From: Paenibacillus tyrphae
Lineage (GTDB): Bacteria > Bacillota > Bacilli > Paenibacillales > NBRC-103111
Direction of reading: 5' to 3'
Assembly (NCBI RefSeq): GCF_027925525.1
Contig: NZ_BSDJ01000019.1
Location: forward strand, 56,157-120,156
DNA: 64,000 bases
Positions within the stretch are counted from its first letter, which is position 1. Each line of letters starts with the position of its first letter. The notes under the pieces were generated by a model. That model was not told where the DNA came from and did not search any database. It was given only the letters and a program-made list of their open reading frames with translations. A program made the position numbers and the translations under genes. Positions 26,675 to 35,623 of this stretch are shown here, one piece after another.

Positions 26675-27457
26675 GTGACCCGAAACAAAGTCGAAATATG
26701 CGGCGTCGATACGGCAAAGCTACCGGTTTTGACCAATGCGGAAATGCGTGAACTATTCGTGGACCTGCAAACGAATAACGAACGATCTGCAAGAGAGAAA
26801 TTAGTCAACGGCAACCTCCGGCTCGTGCTGAGCGTGATCCAGCGGTTCAACAACCGGGGGGAATTTGTCGACGACCTGTTCCAAGTAGGCTGTATCGGAC
26901 TGATGAAAGCCATTGATAATTTCGATTTAAGCCAGAACGTCAAGTTTTCCACCTACGCGGTTCCGATGATTATTGGAGAGATCCGCCGTTACCTTCGGGA
27001 CAACAACCCGATCCGCGTGTCCCGCTCCTTGCGCGATATCGCTTATAAGGCGCTTCAGGTGCGTGATCAGCTGACGAATCAAAATTCGCGGGAGCCCACC
27101 ATTTACGAAATTTCGGAAGCGCTCGGCGTACCGAAGGAAGATGTCGTGTTTGCGCTCGATGCCATACAGGACCCGGTGTCGCTTTTCGAACCGATCTATC
27201 ATGACGGCGGCGATCCGATCTATGTGATGGATCAGATCAGCGACGACCGGAACAAAGACGTATCGTGGATCGAGGGCATTGCCCTCCGGGAAGCGATGCG
27301 AAAGCTGAACGACCGCGAGAAAATGATTTTGTCCATGCGCTTTTTCGACGGAAAGACCCAGATGGAAGTGGCCGACGAAATCGGCATTTCCCAAGCGCAA
27401 GTATCCCGGCTCGAGAAATCGGCCATATCCCAGATGCAGAAGCATGTGAAAAACTGA
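26675..27457 (+). CDS. sigG: Sporulation sigma factor G
   Basis: Sigma-G is the late forespore sigma factor. The 260-residue protein begins TRNKVEICGVDTAKLPVLTN, the N-terminal region that in Bacillus contacts the anti-sigma factors SpoIIAB and CsfB. It has region 2 VKFSTYAVPMIIGEIRRYLRD and region 4 KTQMEVADEIGISQAQVSRLEKSA. The GTG start follows TTGGGAGGTAATCACG. It lies downstream of sigE as in Bacillus but has its own promoter. Confidence 0.97.
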   Translation: MTRNKVEICGVDTAKLPVLTNAEMRELFVDLQTNNERSAREKLVNGNLRLVLSVIQRFNNRGEFVDDLFQVGCIGLMKAIDNFDLSQNVKFSTYAVPMIIGEIRRYLRDNNPIRVSRSLRDIAYKALQVRDQLTNQNSREPTIYEISEALGVPKEDVVFALDAIQDPVSLFEPIYHDGGDPIYVMDQISDDRNKDVSWIEGIALREAMRKLNDREKMILSMRFFDGKTQMEVADEIGISQAQVSRLEKSAISQMQKHVKN

Positions 27458-27485
27458 CGGGGGCTTGCCCGACCTGCGAAGATCC

Positions 27486-27524
27486 GACCGACTCGCTATA
27501 ACGCTGCGGGCACGGTCTTTTTTT
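27486..27524 (+). terminator. Probable terminator after sigG
   Basis: GACCG pairs with CGGTC across a long loop that can fold further, and seven T residues follow. The stem is short, so confidence is moderate. Confidence 0.5.
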
Positions 27525-27527
27525 ATA

Positions 27528-27574
27528 GATATAGAATTTATAAGTTATCAGCGGAGCTGATTGAATTCTATATC
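27528..27574. other. AT-rich two-stem palindrome in the sigG-ylmC gap
   Basis: GATATAGAATT (27528-27538) pairs with AATTCTATATC (27564-27574), and inside it ATCAGC pairs with GCTGAT. The 417-base gap is AT-rich compared with its neighbours. It contains further AAAAGCTT and AAGCTTTT strings near 27580 and 27632, but no gene that I can support. Confidence 0.55.
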
Positions 27575-27656
27575 GCAAGAAAAGCTTCCGTTAAAACACG
27601 AATGTATCTTCCTCGAAAAGGCTTCGATAAAAAGCTTTTTTTATAGCCTGGCGAGG

Positions 27657-27683
27657 ACATTTTGCCCAAGTTGCTCATATAGT
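27657..27683 (+). promoter_or_regulatory. Possible sigma-E-like promoter before ylmC
   Basis: CATATAGT at 27676-27683 matches the sigma-E -10 consensus CATACAnT in all but one base. ACATTTT at 27657-27663 is a partial -35, but the spacer of 12 bases is a little short. TATAAA overlaps, so a sigma-A reading is also possible. Confidence 0.3.
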
Positions 27684-27874
27684 ATAAAAAAGGGCATTTG
27701 CTGAGACGTCTTTTTAAAACTTTCGTTGCTTGTTGCGGTAGGGTGAAAAGTGATCCGCAGGGAGTTTTTTTCAGGCTGTGTTTGAGCCGAAGCGGATTAC
27801 GTTTCACTCGCAGACGTGCCGCCAACGAAGCTTCCAAAATCGTTCAGCAATATGTCTCCCCCGGTGGTGACAGC

Positions 27875-28174
27875 GTGAAAATATCCGATTTCCAGACCAA
27901 AGACGTGATCAATATCGTCGATGGCAAAAAGCTGGGCCAAATCAGCGACTTGGAGCTCGATCTCCGGCAAGGACGAATCGAGGCGATCGTCGTCCCGAAT
28001 TCCTCCCGTTTTTTCGGATTGTTCGGCGGCGGAACCGATGTGATTATCCCTTGGAGCAACATCGTCAAAATCGGTATGGACGTCGTCCTGGTCAAGCTGG
28101 AGGACGTTCGGGCTTTCCGGCAGCAGGAGCCGGCGGATAACGTGTATGAGTACAACCGCCAGTCCCGCGGATAA
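27875..28174 (+). CDS. ylmC: YlmC/YmxH family sporulation-associated protein
   Basis: A 99-residue protein with a PRC-barrel-like fold: KISDFQTKDVINIVDGKKLG, then DLELDLRQGRIEAIVVP and WSNIVKIGMDVVLVKL. This small family is found in spore formers. Its biochemical role is unknown, and it lies downstream of sigG in the same order as in Bacillus. The start is GTG at 27875 with a GGTGGTGA-type signal. The frame is open to 27698, but the added residues do not look like the family. Confidence 0.88.
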   Translation: MKISDFQTKDVINIVDGKKLGQISDLELDLRQGRIEAIVVPNSSRFFGLFGGGTDVIIPWSNIVKIGMDVVLVKLEDVRAFRQQEPADNVYEYNRQSRG

Positions 28175-28196
28175 GGCAAACGAAGAGAGGCGTGCA

Positions 28197-28230
28197 TTCA
28201 CCCTGACGAACAAGGGTGTTCTTTTTTTTC
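28197..28230 (+). terminator. Terminator after ylmC
   Basis: CACCCT and AGGGTG form a six-base stem around an eight-base loop, followed by an almost pure run of T residues. Confidence 0.75.
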
Positions 28231-28272
28231 GCTTCGTGTATACTGAGTAGTAAAAAGACGGGAGGCGGACCC

Positions 28273-29133
28273 ATGGAACCTTTTGTAATCCGACAAGCCG
28301 AAAACGGCTGTGAATTGCTTATGCTGGAGCGTTTCATGAACGCCTGTCCGGCCGTTACGGCCGGGTTTACGACAAGACGCGGCGGGGTTAGCCGCGAAGC
28401 TTTCGGCAGCTTGAACTGCGGGCTTCACGTGGAGGATGCGCCCGCAGATGTGGTTGCGAACCGAAAATTGCTGGCCGAATCGCTCGAGCTGCCGTTCGAA
28501 TCGTGCACATACGCGGAGCAGGTGCACGGGAAGGAAATTCAGGTTGTCGGCAAAGGGCAACGCGGTGCGGGCAACGATTCCCGGGAGAAGGCGCTGCAGG
28601 GCAAAGACGGTTTTGTCACGAACGAACCGGGGGTCTTTTTGCACGCGTTGTTTGCGGACTGTGTGCCGCTGTATTTTTACGATCCGGTCCGCAAGGCGGT
28701 AGGGTTGGCGCATGCAGGATGGAAGGGGACCGCATTGCAAATCGCCAAGGCGACGCTGGAGACGATGAGCGCGGCATACGGCACCAAGTCCCGGGACGTG
28801 AAGGCCGCCATCGGCCCTTCCATCGGCGCATGCTGTTACGAGGTGGACGATGCCGTTATTGCGCGAATGGACAAGGTGCTGGAGCAGGTTGCACCGGGCG
28901 GCGGCGCGGACGAATCCGGGCGTTCGCCGTTCTACGAGAAAAAGCCCAACGGCAAATACAAGTTGAACTTGCAACAAATAAACCGACAAATTATGATAAA
29001 AGCAGGAATTATGCCGTCTCATATCGAAATAAGTGGTTTATGCACAAGCTGCCGTACCGACTTGTTTTTCTCGCACCGCAAGGAAGGCGGAAAGACTGGT
29101 AGAATGGCGGCATGGATCGGACTGCGGGAATAG
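28273..29133 (+). CDS. pgeF: Peptidoglycan editing factor PgeF (YlmD/YfiH, laccase domain)
   Basis: A 286-residue member of the DUF152 multicopper-oxidase-like family. These proteins act as purine nucleoside phosphorylase/adenosine deaminase or as a peptidoglycan-precursor editing enzyme. The metal-binding and family motifs are FTTRRGGVS, EQVHGKE, ADCVPLYFYD, AHAGWKGTA, GPSIGACCYEV and the C-terminal CTSCRTDLFFSHR. The ATG at 28273 follows GACGGGAGGCGGA. It opens the ylmD-ylmE-sepF-ylmG-ylmH run. Confidence 0.93.
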   Translation: MEPFVIRQAENGCELLMLERFMNACPAVTAGFTTRRGGVSREAFGSLNCGLHVEDAPADVVANRKLLAESLELPFESCTYAEQVHGKEIQVVGKGQRGAGNDSREKALQGKDGFVTNEPGVFLHALFADCVPLYFYDPVRKAVGLAHAGWKGTALQIAKATLETMSAAYGTKSRDVKAAIGPSIGACCYEVDDAVIARMDKVLEQVAPGGGADESGRSPFYEKKPNGKYKLNLQQINRQIMIKAGIMPSHIEISGLCTSCRTDLFFSHRKEGGKTGRMAAWIGLRE

Positions 29134-29211
29134 AGGCTGGGGGACTCCGGCTTGATAACACCGGGGGCCGTCCCATAGCCAGGCAGGCCGAAAGCGAGGT
29201 GAATTGACGTT

Positions 29212-29901
29212 ATGACTGTAGAACTGAAGGAACGAATCGAAGAAGTCCGCAAGCGCATTGCCGCGACTTGCGCCCGCGCGGGACGAAGCCCCGAGGAGGT
29301 GCAAGTCATCGCCGTGACGAAGTACGTTTCTCTGGAAACGACGGGGCAAGCGCTGCGGAGCGGACTGACGGATGTCGGCGAGAATCGCTGGCAGGACGCT
29401 GCTGCCAAATGGGAAGCATTCGGCAGCGAAGGCGTGTGGCATTTCATCGGACATCTGCAAACGAACAAAGTAAAGGACGTCGTCGGACGATTCGCGTATA
29501 TTCATTCGCTGGACAGGCTGTCGCTGGCCAAAGAAATCGAGAAGAAGGCGTCGGCCCTCGGAATCGAGGTTCCGTGCTTTATTCAGCTGAACGTGTCGGG
29601 AGAAGAGACGAAATACGGTTTGGAGCCCGGCGAGCTGTTTGATTTCGCGGCGGAGCTGCGGAGCATGAAGCATATCCGTGTGGCCGGTCTGATGACTATG
29701 GCGCCTTACGAAGCGGAGCCCGAGGCGACCCGCCCGGTGTTTCGCGGGTTGCGCGAATGGCGGGACCGTCTGAACCGGGAGGCCGTGCTCGACTACGAGG
29801 TGACCGGTTTATCGATGGGAATGTCGAACGATTTTGAAGTGGCCATTGAAGAAGGAGCGACTTGGGTGCGTCTTGGTTCGGTCTTGGTAGGTAAAGAGTG
29901 A
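29212..29901 (+). CDS. ylmE: PLP homeostasis protein YlmE (YggS family)
   Basis: A 229-residue pyridoxal-phosphate-binding protein of the PROSC/YggS family with an alanine-racemase N-terminal-like barrel. The PLP lysine is in VIAVTKYV (near residue 38). HFIGHLQTNKVKDV and VRLGSVLVGKE are typical. It keeps free PLP levels balanced and has no known catalytic activity. GAGGTGAATTGACGTT precedes the ATG. It is 78 bases after pgeF and 29 bases before sepF. Confidence 0.93.
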   Translation: MTVELKERIEEVRKRIAATCARAGRSPEEVQVIAVTKYVSLETTGQALRSGLTDVGENRWQDAAAKWEAFGSEGVWHFIGHLQTNKVKDVVGRFAYIHSLDRLSLAKEIEKKASALGIEVPCFIQLNVSGEETKYGLEPGELFDFAAELRSMKHIRVAGLMTMAPYEAEPEATRPVFRGLREWRDRLNREAVLDYEVTGLSMGMSNDFEVAIEEGATWVRLGSVLVGKE

Positions 29902-29930
29902 CAGAGATGAAACTCCGAGGAGGAAAGGAT

Positions 29931-30356
29931 ATGGGCGTAATGAATAAATTCATGAACTTTCTGGGCTTGCAGGAAGAAGAAGAAGTCGTGGAGCGCGAGC
30001 GCGTCGTAGAGCATCACGAAGAAGCTGAAACCCCGGCGCAGGAATTGCGTAAAAATAAGGGGAACATCGTCAGCATCCATTCGCAAAAAAACGTGCGGGT
30101 CATCTTGAACGAGCCACGGTCTTACGAGGAAACCCAGGAAATTGCCGACCATTTGCGCTCACGCCGGCCTGTCGTCGTCAATCTGCACCGGGTCCGGCCT
30201 GATCAGGCAACGCGGATCGTCGACTTCCTGAGCGGTACTGTGTATGCGCTCAGCGGTTCCATCTCGAAGATCGGACCGAACATTTTTTTGTGCACTCCGG
30301 ATACCGTGGAAATTCACGGTTCGATTTCGGAAATGATGAACCATAACGAAGAATAG
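29931..30356 (+). CDS. sepF: Cell division protein SepF
   Basis: SepF is a membrane-binding FtsZ partner that shapes FtsZ filaments and can replace FtsA. The 141-residue protein has an N-terminal amphipathic helix (MGVMNKFMNFLGL), an acidic linker, and a C-terminal core with RSYEETQEIADHLRSRRPVVVN and VDFLSGTVYALSGSISKIG. The ATG at 29931 follows GAGGAGGAAAGG. It sits in the ylm block between ylmE and ylmG as in Bacillus. Confidence 0.96.
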   Translation: MGVMNKFMNFLGLQEEEEVVERERVVEHHEEAETPAQELRKNKGNIVSIHSQKNVRVILNEPRSYEETQEIADHLRSRRPVVVNLHRVRPDQATRIVDFLSGTVYALSGSISKIGPNIFLCTPDTVEIHGSISEMMNHNEE

Positions 30357-30384
30357 CGTACTTAGAAAGAACGAGGTGAACGGC

Positions 30385-30654
30385 TTGTACTACATTGAAG
30401 ATTACATTCGCACTTTAATTTCGATTTATCAGTACGTGCTCATCGCCTACGTTCTGCTCTCCTGGCTGCCGAGCGCGCGAGAAAGCTTTATTGGGGAAAT
30501 ACTGGGGAAGCTTTGTGAGCCGTATTTGTCCGTATTCCGCCGGTTCATTCCTCCGATCGGCGGGATGATCGATATTTCGCCGATTATCGCGTTGATTGCG
30601 CTGCGTTTCGTAGGAGAAGGAATCGTTGCGGTTCTCCGTTTCATTATTCCCTAG
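30385..30654 (+). CDS. ylmG: YggT/YlmG family membrane protein
   Basis: A small membrane protein of 89 residues with two transmembrane helices. The first is followed by the conserved SWLPSAR, and the loop CEPYLSVFRRFIPPIGGMIDISPIIALIAL is diagnostic for YggT. It is linked to division and envelope processes, but its activity is unknown. TTG at 30385 with GAGGTG six bases upstream is preferred. GTG at 30376, which overlaps that signal, is the alternative. It begins about 28 bases after sepF. Confidence 0.9.
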   Translation: MYYIEDYIRTLISIYQYVLIAYVLLSWLPSARESFIGEILGKLCEPYLSVFRRFIPPIGGMIDISPIIALIALRFVGEGIVAVLRFIIP

Positions 30655-30680
30655 TTTAAAGTTGCAGGAGACTTAAACCG

Positions 30681-31463
30681 ATGATGCAGGAACAACTATA
30701 TGCCCACTTCCATCCGGACGAACACCGCTTTGTCGATAAGGCGGCGGAATGGGTAGAGCGGGCCGAGCAGCATACGGTCAAGCTGACCGATTTTTTGGAC
30801 CCGCGGCAGATTTTCATCCTGACCACGCTTGCCAACCGGAACCCGGACGTGCAGGTGCGATTCGACGGCGGCCATCCGGGCGCGGAACGGAAGCGGGCAT
30901 TGGTCGCTCCGGATTATCGCGTGCTGGACGATGAAGAGATGGGGATCAACCTCATTGAAATTACCTCCGAGGACGAGAAACTGAAGGAGCTGGACCACGG
31001 CGATTTCATGGGAGCGATCCTCGGACTTGGCATCAAGCGCGATAAAATCGGCGATATTTATGTGCGGGAAGATGGCTGTCATTTTCTCGTGGCTTCGGAA
31101 ATTGCCGATTATATCCGGCTCAATCTGAGTCAGGTGCACCGGCTGCACGTGCGCACGGAGCAGCTGCCGCTGGATAGGCTAAAGGCGACGGAAACGAAGC
31201 TGGACGAGATGTTTTTATCGGTCGCTTCGCTTCGTCTGGACGGCATCGCAAGCGACGTATACCGGCTGAGCCGGGCCAAAGTGCTTGTTCCGATTAAAGC
31301 CGGGCGGTGCAAAGTGAACTGGAAGCAGGAGGAAGATCCGAGCAAGCCGCTGAAGCAGGGGGACGTCGTATCGCTTCAAGGGTTCGGACGCTTCAAAGTG
31401 CTGGAAGTCGAAGGGGTAAGCAAAAAAGGGAGATACCGTTTAAAAATCGGCAAATATGCGTGA
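30681..31463 (+). CDS. ylmH: S4-domain RNA-binding protein YlmH
   Basis: A 260-residue protein with an N-terminal YlmH-specific domain (AHFHPDEHRFVDKAAEW, DFLDPRQIFIL). The C-terminal S4 RNA-binding domain is near residues 182-245 (LRLDGIASDVYRLSRAKVLVPIKAG, KQGDVVSLQGFGRFKV). Bacillus YlmH binds ribosomes and helps rescue stalled translation. The gene starts at ATG 30681 or the adjacent ATG 30684, behind GCAGGAGA. A terminator overlaps its stop codon. Confidence 0.93.
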   Translation: MMQEQLYAHFHPDEHRFVDKAAEWVERAEQHTVKLTDFLDPRQIFILTTLANRNPDVQVRFDGGHPGAERKRALVAPDYRVLDDEEMGINLIEITSEDEKLKELDHGDFMGAILGLGIKRDKIGDIYVREDGCHFLVASEIADYIRLNLSQVHRLHVRTEQLPLDRLKATETKLDEMFLSVASLRLDGIASDVYRLSRAKVLVPIKAGRCKVNWKQEEDPSKPLKQGDVVSLQGFGRFKVLEVEGVSKKGRYRLKIGKYA

Positions 31464-31478
31464 ACGCCGATTTTTTTT
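31444..31478 (+). terminator. Terminator overlapping the ylmH stop
   Basis: AAATCGGC pairs with GCCGATTT and eight T residues end the structure. The stop codon of ylmH lies in the loop. divIVA is therefore expected to have its own promoter in the roughly 105-base gap, though no good match was found. Confidence 0.85.
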
Positions 31479-31583
31479 GTTTGCCAATGCAGGAATATGC
31501 CAGCAACTGTCGAATATAGGATTACGCATGCGCGGACAACATAGGACCAAAGCTTTTTTGCCAAATTTGCAGGAGGTGCAGCA

Positions 31584-32063
31584 ATGGCTTTAACACCGCT
31601 CGATATACATAACAAGGAGTTCAGCCGCTCGTTTCGGGGATATGACGAAGATCAGGTAAACGAATTTCTGGATCAGGTCATTAAAGATTACGAATCGCTG
31701 ATCCGTGAAAATAAAGAGCTGCAAAATCAGTTGGCCGCGATTCAAGAGCGTCTGGACCATTTTGCCAATATCGAAGAAACGCTTAGCAAAACGATCATTA
31801 TCGCGCAGGAAGCTGCAGATGAAGTGAAAAATAACGCGAAGAAAGAAGCGCAGCTGATTATTAAAGAAGCGGAGAAAAACGCCGACCGCATCATTAACGA
31901 ATCGCTGACCAAAGCGCGTAAAGTATCGGTAGAAATCGAGGAGCTGAAAAAGCAGGCGTCGATTTACCGGACCCGGTTCCGCACGCTCATCGAGGCGCAG
32001 CTGGAGCTTCTTAGCAAGGAAGATTGGAGCTCGCTCGACCGGATGGAGATCGAGCAGCCTTGA
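31584..32063 (+). CDS. divIVA: Cell division initiation protein DivIVA
   Basis: DivIVA marks negatively curved membrane at poles and septa. The 159-residue protein has the N-terminal lipid-binding domain LTPLDIHNKEFSRSFRGYDEDQVNEFLDQV. A long coiled coil (residues 30-140) is rich in Glu, Lys and Ala. GGAGGTGCAGCA precedes the ATG. It lies between ylmH and ileS as in Bacillus. Confidence 0.96.
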   Translation: MALTPLDIHNKEFSRSFRGYDEDQVNEFLDQVIKDYESLIRENKELQNQLAAIQERLDHFANIEETLSKTIIIAQEAADEVKNNAKKEAQLIIKEAEKNADRIINESLTKARKVSVEIEELKKQASIYRTRFRTLIEAQLELLSKEDWSSLDRMEIEQP

Positions 32064-32073
32064 TTGGCCCAAG

Positions 32074-32102
32074 TTGACGTGGAAGCTCATTTCCGCTATA
32101 CT
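32074..32102 (+). promoter_or_regulatory. Sigma-A promoter of the ileS leader
   Basis: TTGACG and TATACT are separated by exactly 17 bases, a near-consensus vegetative promoter. It begins right after divIVA and gives a leader of about 330 bases before ileS. Confidence 0.88.
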
Positions 32103-32109
32103 CCCTGTA

Positions 32110-32412
32110 TAAGTTAACATGAATCAAAGCGATGACTGGGACGAGTACTTGACGTCCAGCGGAGGCCAGCGAACCGGGGGGATGGTGCGAGCCCGGACTT
32201 CGGCGGTCAAGGAATATCCCCCAGGAGCATCTCTTGAACCTCGTTCCGGAAGTAAAGAGCATCGGCTGATCCCGTTATCGATCAATGGAGCGAAGACTTC
32301 GAGCAGGGCAGCGACCGTGAAGATCACGGCGATTTGCTTTGACGCTTGGTCGTCTTAATCAGGGTGGTACCGCGAGACTTCTCGTCCCTTAGGGATGTGA
32401 GGTCTTTTTTTG
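32110..32412 (+). promoter_or_regulatory. T-box riboswitch, isoleucine-specific, controlling ileS
   Basis: The universal T-box AGGGTGGTACCGCG is at 32361-32374. It is followed by a terminator with a 14-base stem (32375-32388 with 32392-32405, two G-T type pairs) and a T-run. Stem I features include GATGGTGCGAGCCC. The specifier region GGAATATCCCC places ATC, an isoleucine codon, at 32216-32218. Uncharged tRNA-Ile would stabilise the antiterminator and turn on ileS. Short open frames inside the leader are not genes. Confidence 0.95.
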
Positions 32413-32442
32413 TTGTAAATTCAGTTAGGAGTGAGACATTCA

Positions 32443-35211
32443 ATGGATTATGGAAAAACGCTAAACCTGCTGCAAACGGACTTTCCGATGCGCGGCAACC
32501 TTCCGCAGGCTGAACCGAAAATGCAGCAGCACTGGGACGAGATGGACATCTACCGTCAAGTGCAGGAGAGCCGCAAGGGCAAACCGAAGTTTGTATTGCA
32601 CGACGGACCGCCGTATGCGAACGGCGACATTCATATCGGCCACGCGCTGAACAAAATTTTAAAGGACATTATCGTCCGTTTCAAAACGATGCAGGGCTAC
32701 GATGCACCTTACGTGCCGGGCTGGGATACGCACGGCTTGCCGATCGAGCAGGCCATCACCAACAGCGGCAAAGTCGACCGGAAAAAAATGAGCGTGCCGG
32801 AATTCCGCGACTACTGCAAAGACTACGCTTTGCAGTGGGTGGAGAAGCAAAAAGCGCAGTTCAAGCGTCTCGGCATCCGCGGCGATTGGGATCGCCCGTA
32901 TATTACGCTGCTGCCTGAGTACGAAGCGCAGCAAATCCGCGTTTTCGGCGGGATGGTGACGAAAGGCTATATCTACAAAGGATTGAAGCCGGTTTACTGG
33001 TCGCCTTCTTCGGAAAGCGCGCTGGCGGAAGCCGAGATCGAATACCGTGATAAGACGTCGGCTTCGATTTACGTAGCTTTCGACATACAGGACGGCAAAG
33101 GCAAGCTGCCTGCGGACGCCGCCATCGTCATCTGGACGACGACGCCTTGGACGATACCGGCGAACCTTGGGATCAGCGTCCATCCGGATTTCGACTACGT
33201 TCTGGTGGAAACGGGAGGCCGGAAGTTCGTACTGGCGCAAGGACTGCTCGAAGCGGCGTCGAAGGAAATCGGTTGGACCGATGTGAACGTTCTGCAGACG
33301 TTCAAGGGCAGCGAGATTGAGCATGTGCTCTGCCGCCATCCGTTCTACGATCGGACGTCGCTCGTGATGACAGGCGAGCACGTGACGCTGGAAGCCGGGA
33401 CGGGCTGCGTACACACCGCTCCGGGGCACGGGGAAGACGACTTCGTAATCGGGCAAAAATACGGTCTGGGCGTCTTGTGTCCGGTGGATGACCAAGGGCA
33501 TATGACCGCGGAAGCGCCGGGCTTCGAAGGGTTGTTTTACGATAAAGCCAATAAAGCAATCACGGAAAAGCTTCAGGAAAGCGGCCATCTGCTGAAAATG
33601 AGCTTTATTCAGCATCAATATCCGCATGACTGGCGGACGAAGAAGCCGGTTATTTTCCGGGCGACTGAGCAGTGGTTCGCATCGGTAGATAAGTTCCGCC
33701 AAGCGATGCTGGACGAAATCAAACGGGTGAAGTGGACGCCGGAGTGGGGCGAGATTCGACTTCATAATATGATCGCCGACCGCGGCGACTGGTGTATCTC
33801 CCGTCAGCGGGCGTGGGGCGTGCCGATTCCGATCTTTTACTGCCGCAGCTGCAACGAGCCGCTGGTCAATGAGACGACGATTGAGCATGTCGCTTCGATT
33901 TTTGAGAAGGAAGGCTCCAACGCGTGGTTCCTGCGTGAAGAGAAGGAGTTGCTTCCGGCGGGCACCGTCTGTCCGAAATGCGGTCATGACCATTTCCGCA
34001 AAGAAACGGATATTATGGACGTATGGTTCGATTCCGGCTCCAGCCATTCGGCGGTGCTCGAAGCGCGGGAGGAGCTGCAATGGCCGGCCGATCTGTATTT
34101 GGAAGGCTCGGACCAATACCGCGGCTGGTACAACTCGTCCTTAATTACCGGCGTTGCGGTCAAAGGACAAGCGCCGTATAAAGGCATTTTGAGCCACGGC
34201 TTTACGCTGGACGGCGAAGGTCGCAAAATGTCCAAATCGCTCGGCAACACGATCGATCCGAACCAGATGTGCAACAAGCTGGGCGCCGATATTTTGCGCT
34301 TGTGGGTATCTTCGACCGATTTCCAAGCGGATCAGCGTATCTCGGACAACATTTTGAACCAGATTGCCGAGAGCTACCGGAAAATCCGCAATACGCTGCG
34401 CTTTTTGCTTGGCAACCTGTCGGATTTCGATCCGGCCAAAGACCGCGTAGCCGTAGCACAAATGAGCGAGCTGGACCGGTTCGCGCTGCTGCGTCTGCAT
34501 CGGATGACGGATCGTGTCATCAAGGCTTACGACAATTACGATTTCCACGTGGTGTATCAGACCGTGAACCATTTCTGCGCGGTCGATATGAGCGCGTTCT
34601 ATCTCGATATTTTGAAAGACCGGTTGTATGCCAGCCTTCCGTCCGATCCGGCACGCAGAGCGGCGCAAACTGTATTATACGATGCGCTGACGGCAATAAC
34701 TAAGTTGATTGCTCCGATTTTGCCGCATACGGCTGACGAAGTATGGAAATACATTCCGGGCACGACACTGCCGAGTGTACAGCTAGCGGAGCTGCCGACG
34801 GTCGATGCAAGCTTGTTTGATGCGAATCTGGAACAAAAATGGGAAAAATTTAACGGCGTGCGCGACGATGTGCTGAAAGCACTGGAGGAAGCTCGGAAGG
34901 AGAAGCTGATCGGCAATTCGCTCAGCGCCTCGGTACATCTGTACCCTAGTGCGGAGACGTACGAACTGCTCGGCGGCTTCGAACGGTTGGATCTGCTGTT
35001 TATCGTTTCGGCGGTGACAGTACATCATCCGGAGGAGACAGCACCAGAGGGAGCTCAAACGTTCAAGGGGCTTGCCGTAAAAGTCGCTGTGGCCGATGGG
35101 GAGAAGTGTGAACGCTGTTGGATCGTTACGCCGGAGGTCGGTCATGACTCCGAGCACCCGACGCTGTGCAAACGCTGCTCGGAAGTGTTGAAAGCCGGCG
35201 CTGCAGGCTGA
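32443..35211 (+). CDS. ileS: Isoleucyl-tRNA synthetase
   Basis: A class I aminoacyl-tRNA synthetase of 922 residues that charges tRNA-Ile in the cytoplasm. It shows HIGH at residues 64-67 ([11 protein letters not shown]) and the editing domain with [12 protein letters not shown] and the [15 protein letters not shown] motif. KMSKS is near residue 594 ([10 protein letters not shown]), and [12 protein letters not shown] is also present. A C-terminal zinc-binding module has CERCW and CKRC. It is the bacterial type-1 form. The ATG at 32443 follows TTAGGAGTGAG, and GTG at 32431 overlaps that signal. Confidence 0.97.
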   Translation: MDYGKTLNLLQTDFPMRGNLPQAEPKMQQHWDEMDIYRQVQESRKGKPKFVLHDGPPYANGDIHIGHALNKILKDIIVRFKTMQGYDAPYVPGWDTHGLPIEQAITNSGKVDRKKMSVPEFRDYCKDYALQWVEKQKAQFKRLGIRGDWDRPYITLLPEYEAQQIRVFGGMVTKGYIYKGLKPVYWSPSSESALAEAEIEYRDKTSASIYVAFDIQDGKGKLPADAAIVIWTTTPWTIPANLGISVHPDFDYVLVETGGRKFVLAQGLLEAASKEIGWTDVNVLQTFKGSEIEHVLCRHPFYDRTSLVMTGEHVTLEAGTGCVHTAPGHGEDDFVIGQKYGLGVLCPVDDQGHMTAEAPGFEGLFYDKANKAITEKLQESGHLLKMSFIQHQYPHDWRTKKPVIFRATEQWFASVDKFRQAMLDEIKRVKWTPEWGEIRLHNMIADRGDWCISRQRAWGVPIPIFYCRSCNEPLVNETTIEHVASIFEKEGSNAWFLREEKELLPAGTVCPKCGHDHFRKETDIMDVWFDSGSSHSAVLEAREELQWPADLYLEGSDQYRGWYNSSLITGVAVKGQAPYKGILSHGFTLDGEGRKMSKSLGNTIDPNQMCNKLGADILRLWVSSTDFQADQRISDNILNQIAESYRKIRNTLRFLLGNLSDFDPAKDRVAVAQMSELDRFALLRLHRMTDRVIKAYDNYDFHVVYQTVNHFCAVDMSAFYLDILKDRLYASLPSDPARRAAQTVLYDALTAITKLIAPILPHTADEVWKYIPGTTLPSVQLAELPTVDASLFDANLEQKWEKFNGVRDDVLKALEEARKEKLIGNSLSASVHLYPSAETYELLGGFERLDLLFIVSAVTVHHPEETAPEGAQTFKGLAVKVAVADGEKCERCWIVTPEVGHDSEHPTLCKRCSEVLKAGAAG

Positions 35212-35220
35212 GGGGCTAGC

Positions 35221-35261
35221 GAGCCATCCATGGGAAGTGAAGCTCTTCCCATGGAAAGCTC
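35221..35261 (+). other. Long stable hairpin after ileS
   Basis: TCCATGGGAAG (35227-35237) pairs perfectly with CTTCCCATGGA (35245-35255), and outer GAGC/GCTC extend it. No T-run follows. It lies just ahead of the Shine-Dalgarno of the next gene, so it may limit read-through or mark mRNA processing. Confidence 0.6.
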
Positions 35262-35289
35262 GTTACTTGAACCCCGGGAGGGTTGCGCA

Positions 35290-35616
35290 ATGGAACAGAC
35301 GACGAAAAAGGACGACCAGGAAAAGCTGCTTGAGCAGGTCCACAACAAAGTGAGTGACATTGCTGCGAACATCGAACGGACGCAAATTGCCGACTACGTT
35401 CTGCTGATGAACAGTCCGATTCGCTTAATTTGGACCAACCTGCTTGCCGGGATTTCGCGCGGCGTAGGCATTGCGATCGGTTTTACCATATTCGCTTCGA
35501 CCATCCTGTATCTACTTCAGGCGCTTAACGTGCTAAATTTGCCTATTATCGGGAATTATATTGCCGATATTGTCAAGCATGTGCAGTACCAGTTGGAAGG
35601 AAGAAGGACATTCTAA
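35290..35616 (+). CDS. DUF5665 family membrane protein
   Basis: A 108-residue protein with a charged, partly coiled N-terminal half (KDDQEKLLEQVHNKVSDI). It also carries MNSPIRLIWTNLLAGISRGVGIAIGFT and a transmembrane helix near residues 65-90. This arrangement matches the small DUF5665 family of Firmicutes, whose function is unknown. ATG at 35290 follows GGGAGGGTTGCGC. A frame from 35230 crosses the hairpin and is rejected. It converges on yteA with seven bases between the stops. Confidence 0.8.
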   Translation: MEQTTKKDDQEKLLEQVHNKVSDIAANIERTQIADYVLLMNSPIRLIWTNLLAGISRGVGIAIGFTIFASTILYLLQALNVLNLPIIGNYIADIVKHVQYQLEGRRTF

Positions 35617-35623
35617 CTCAGCC

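Noticed and set aside
32119..32358. 79-codon frame in the ileS leader
   Set aside because: The region is explained by T-box stem structures, and the frame has no homology or good start.
32659..34116. 485-codon open frame antisense to ileS
   Set aside because: It lies fully inside ileS and is explained by codon bias of the sense strand.
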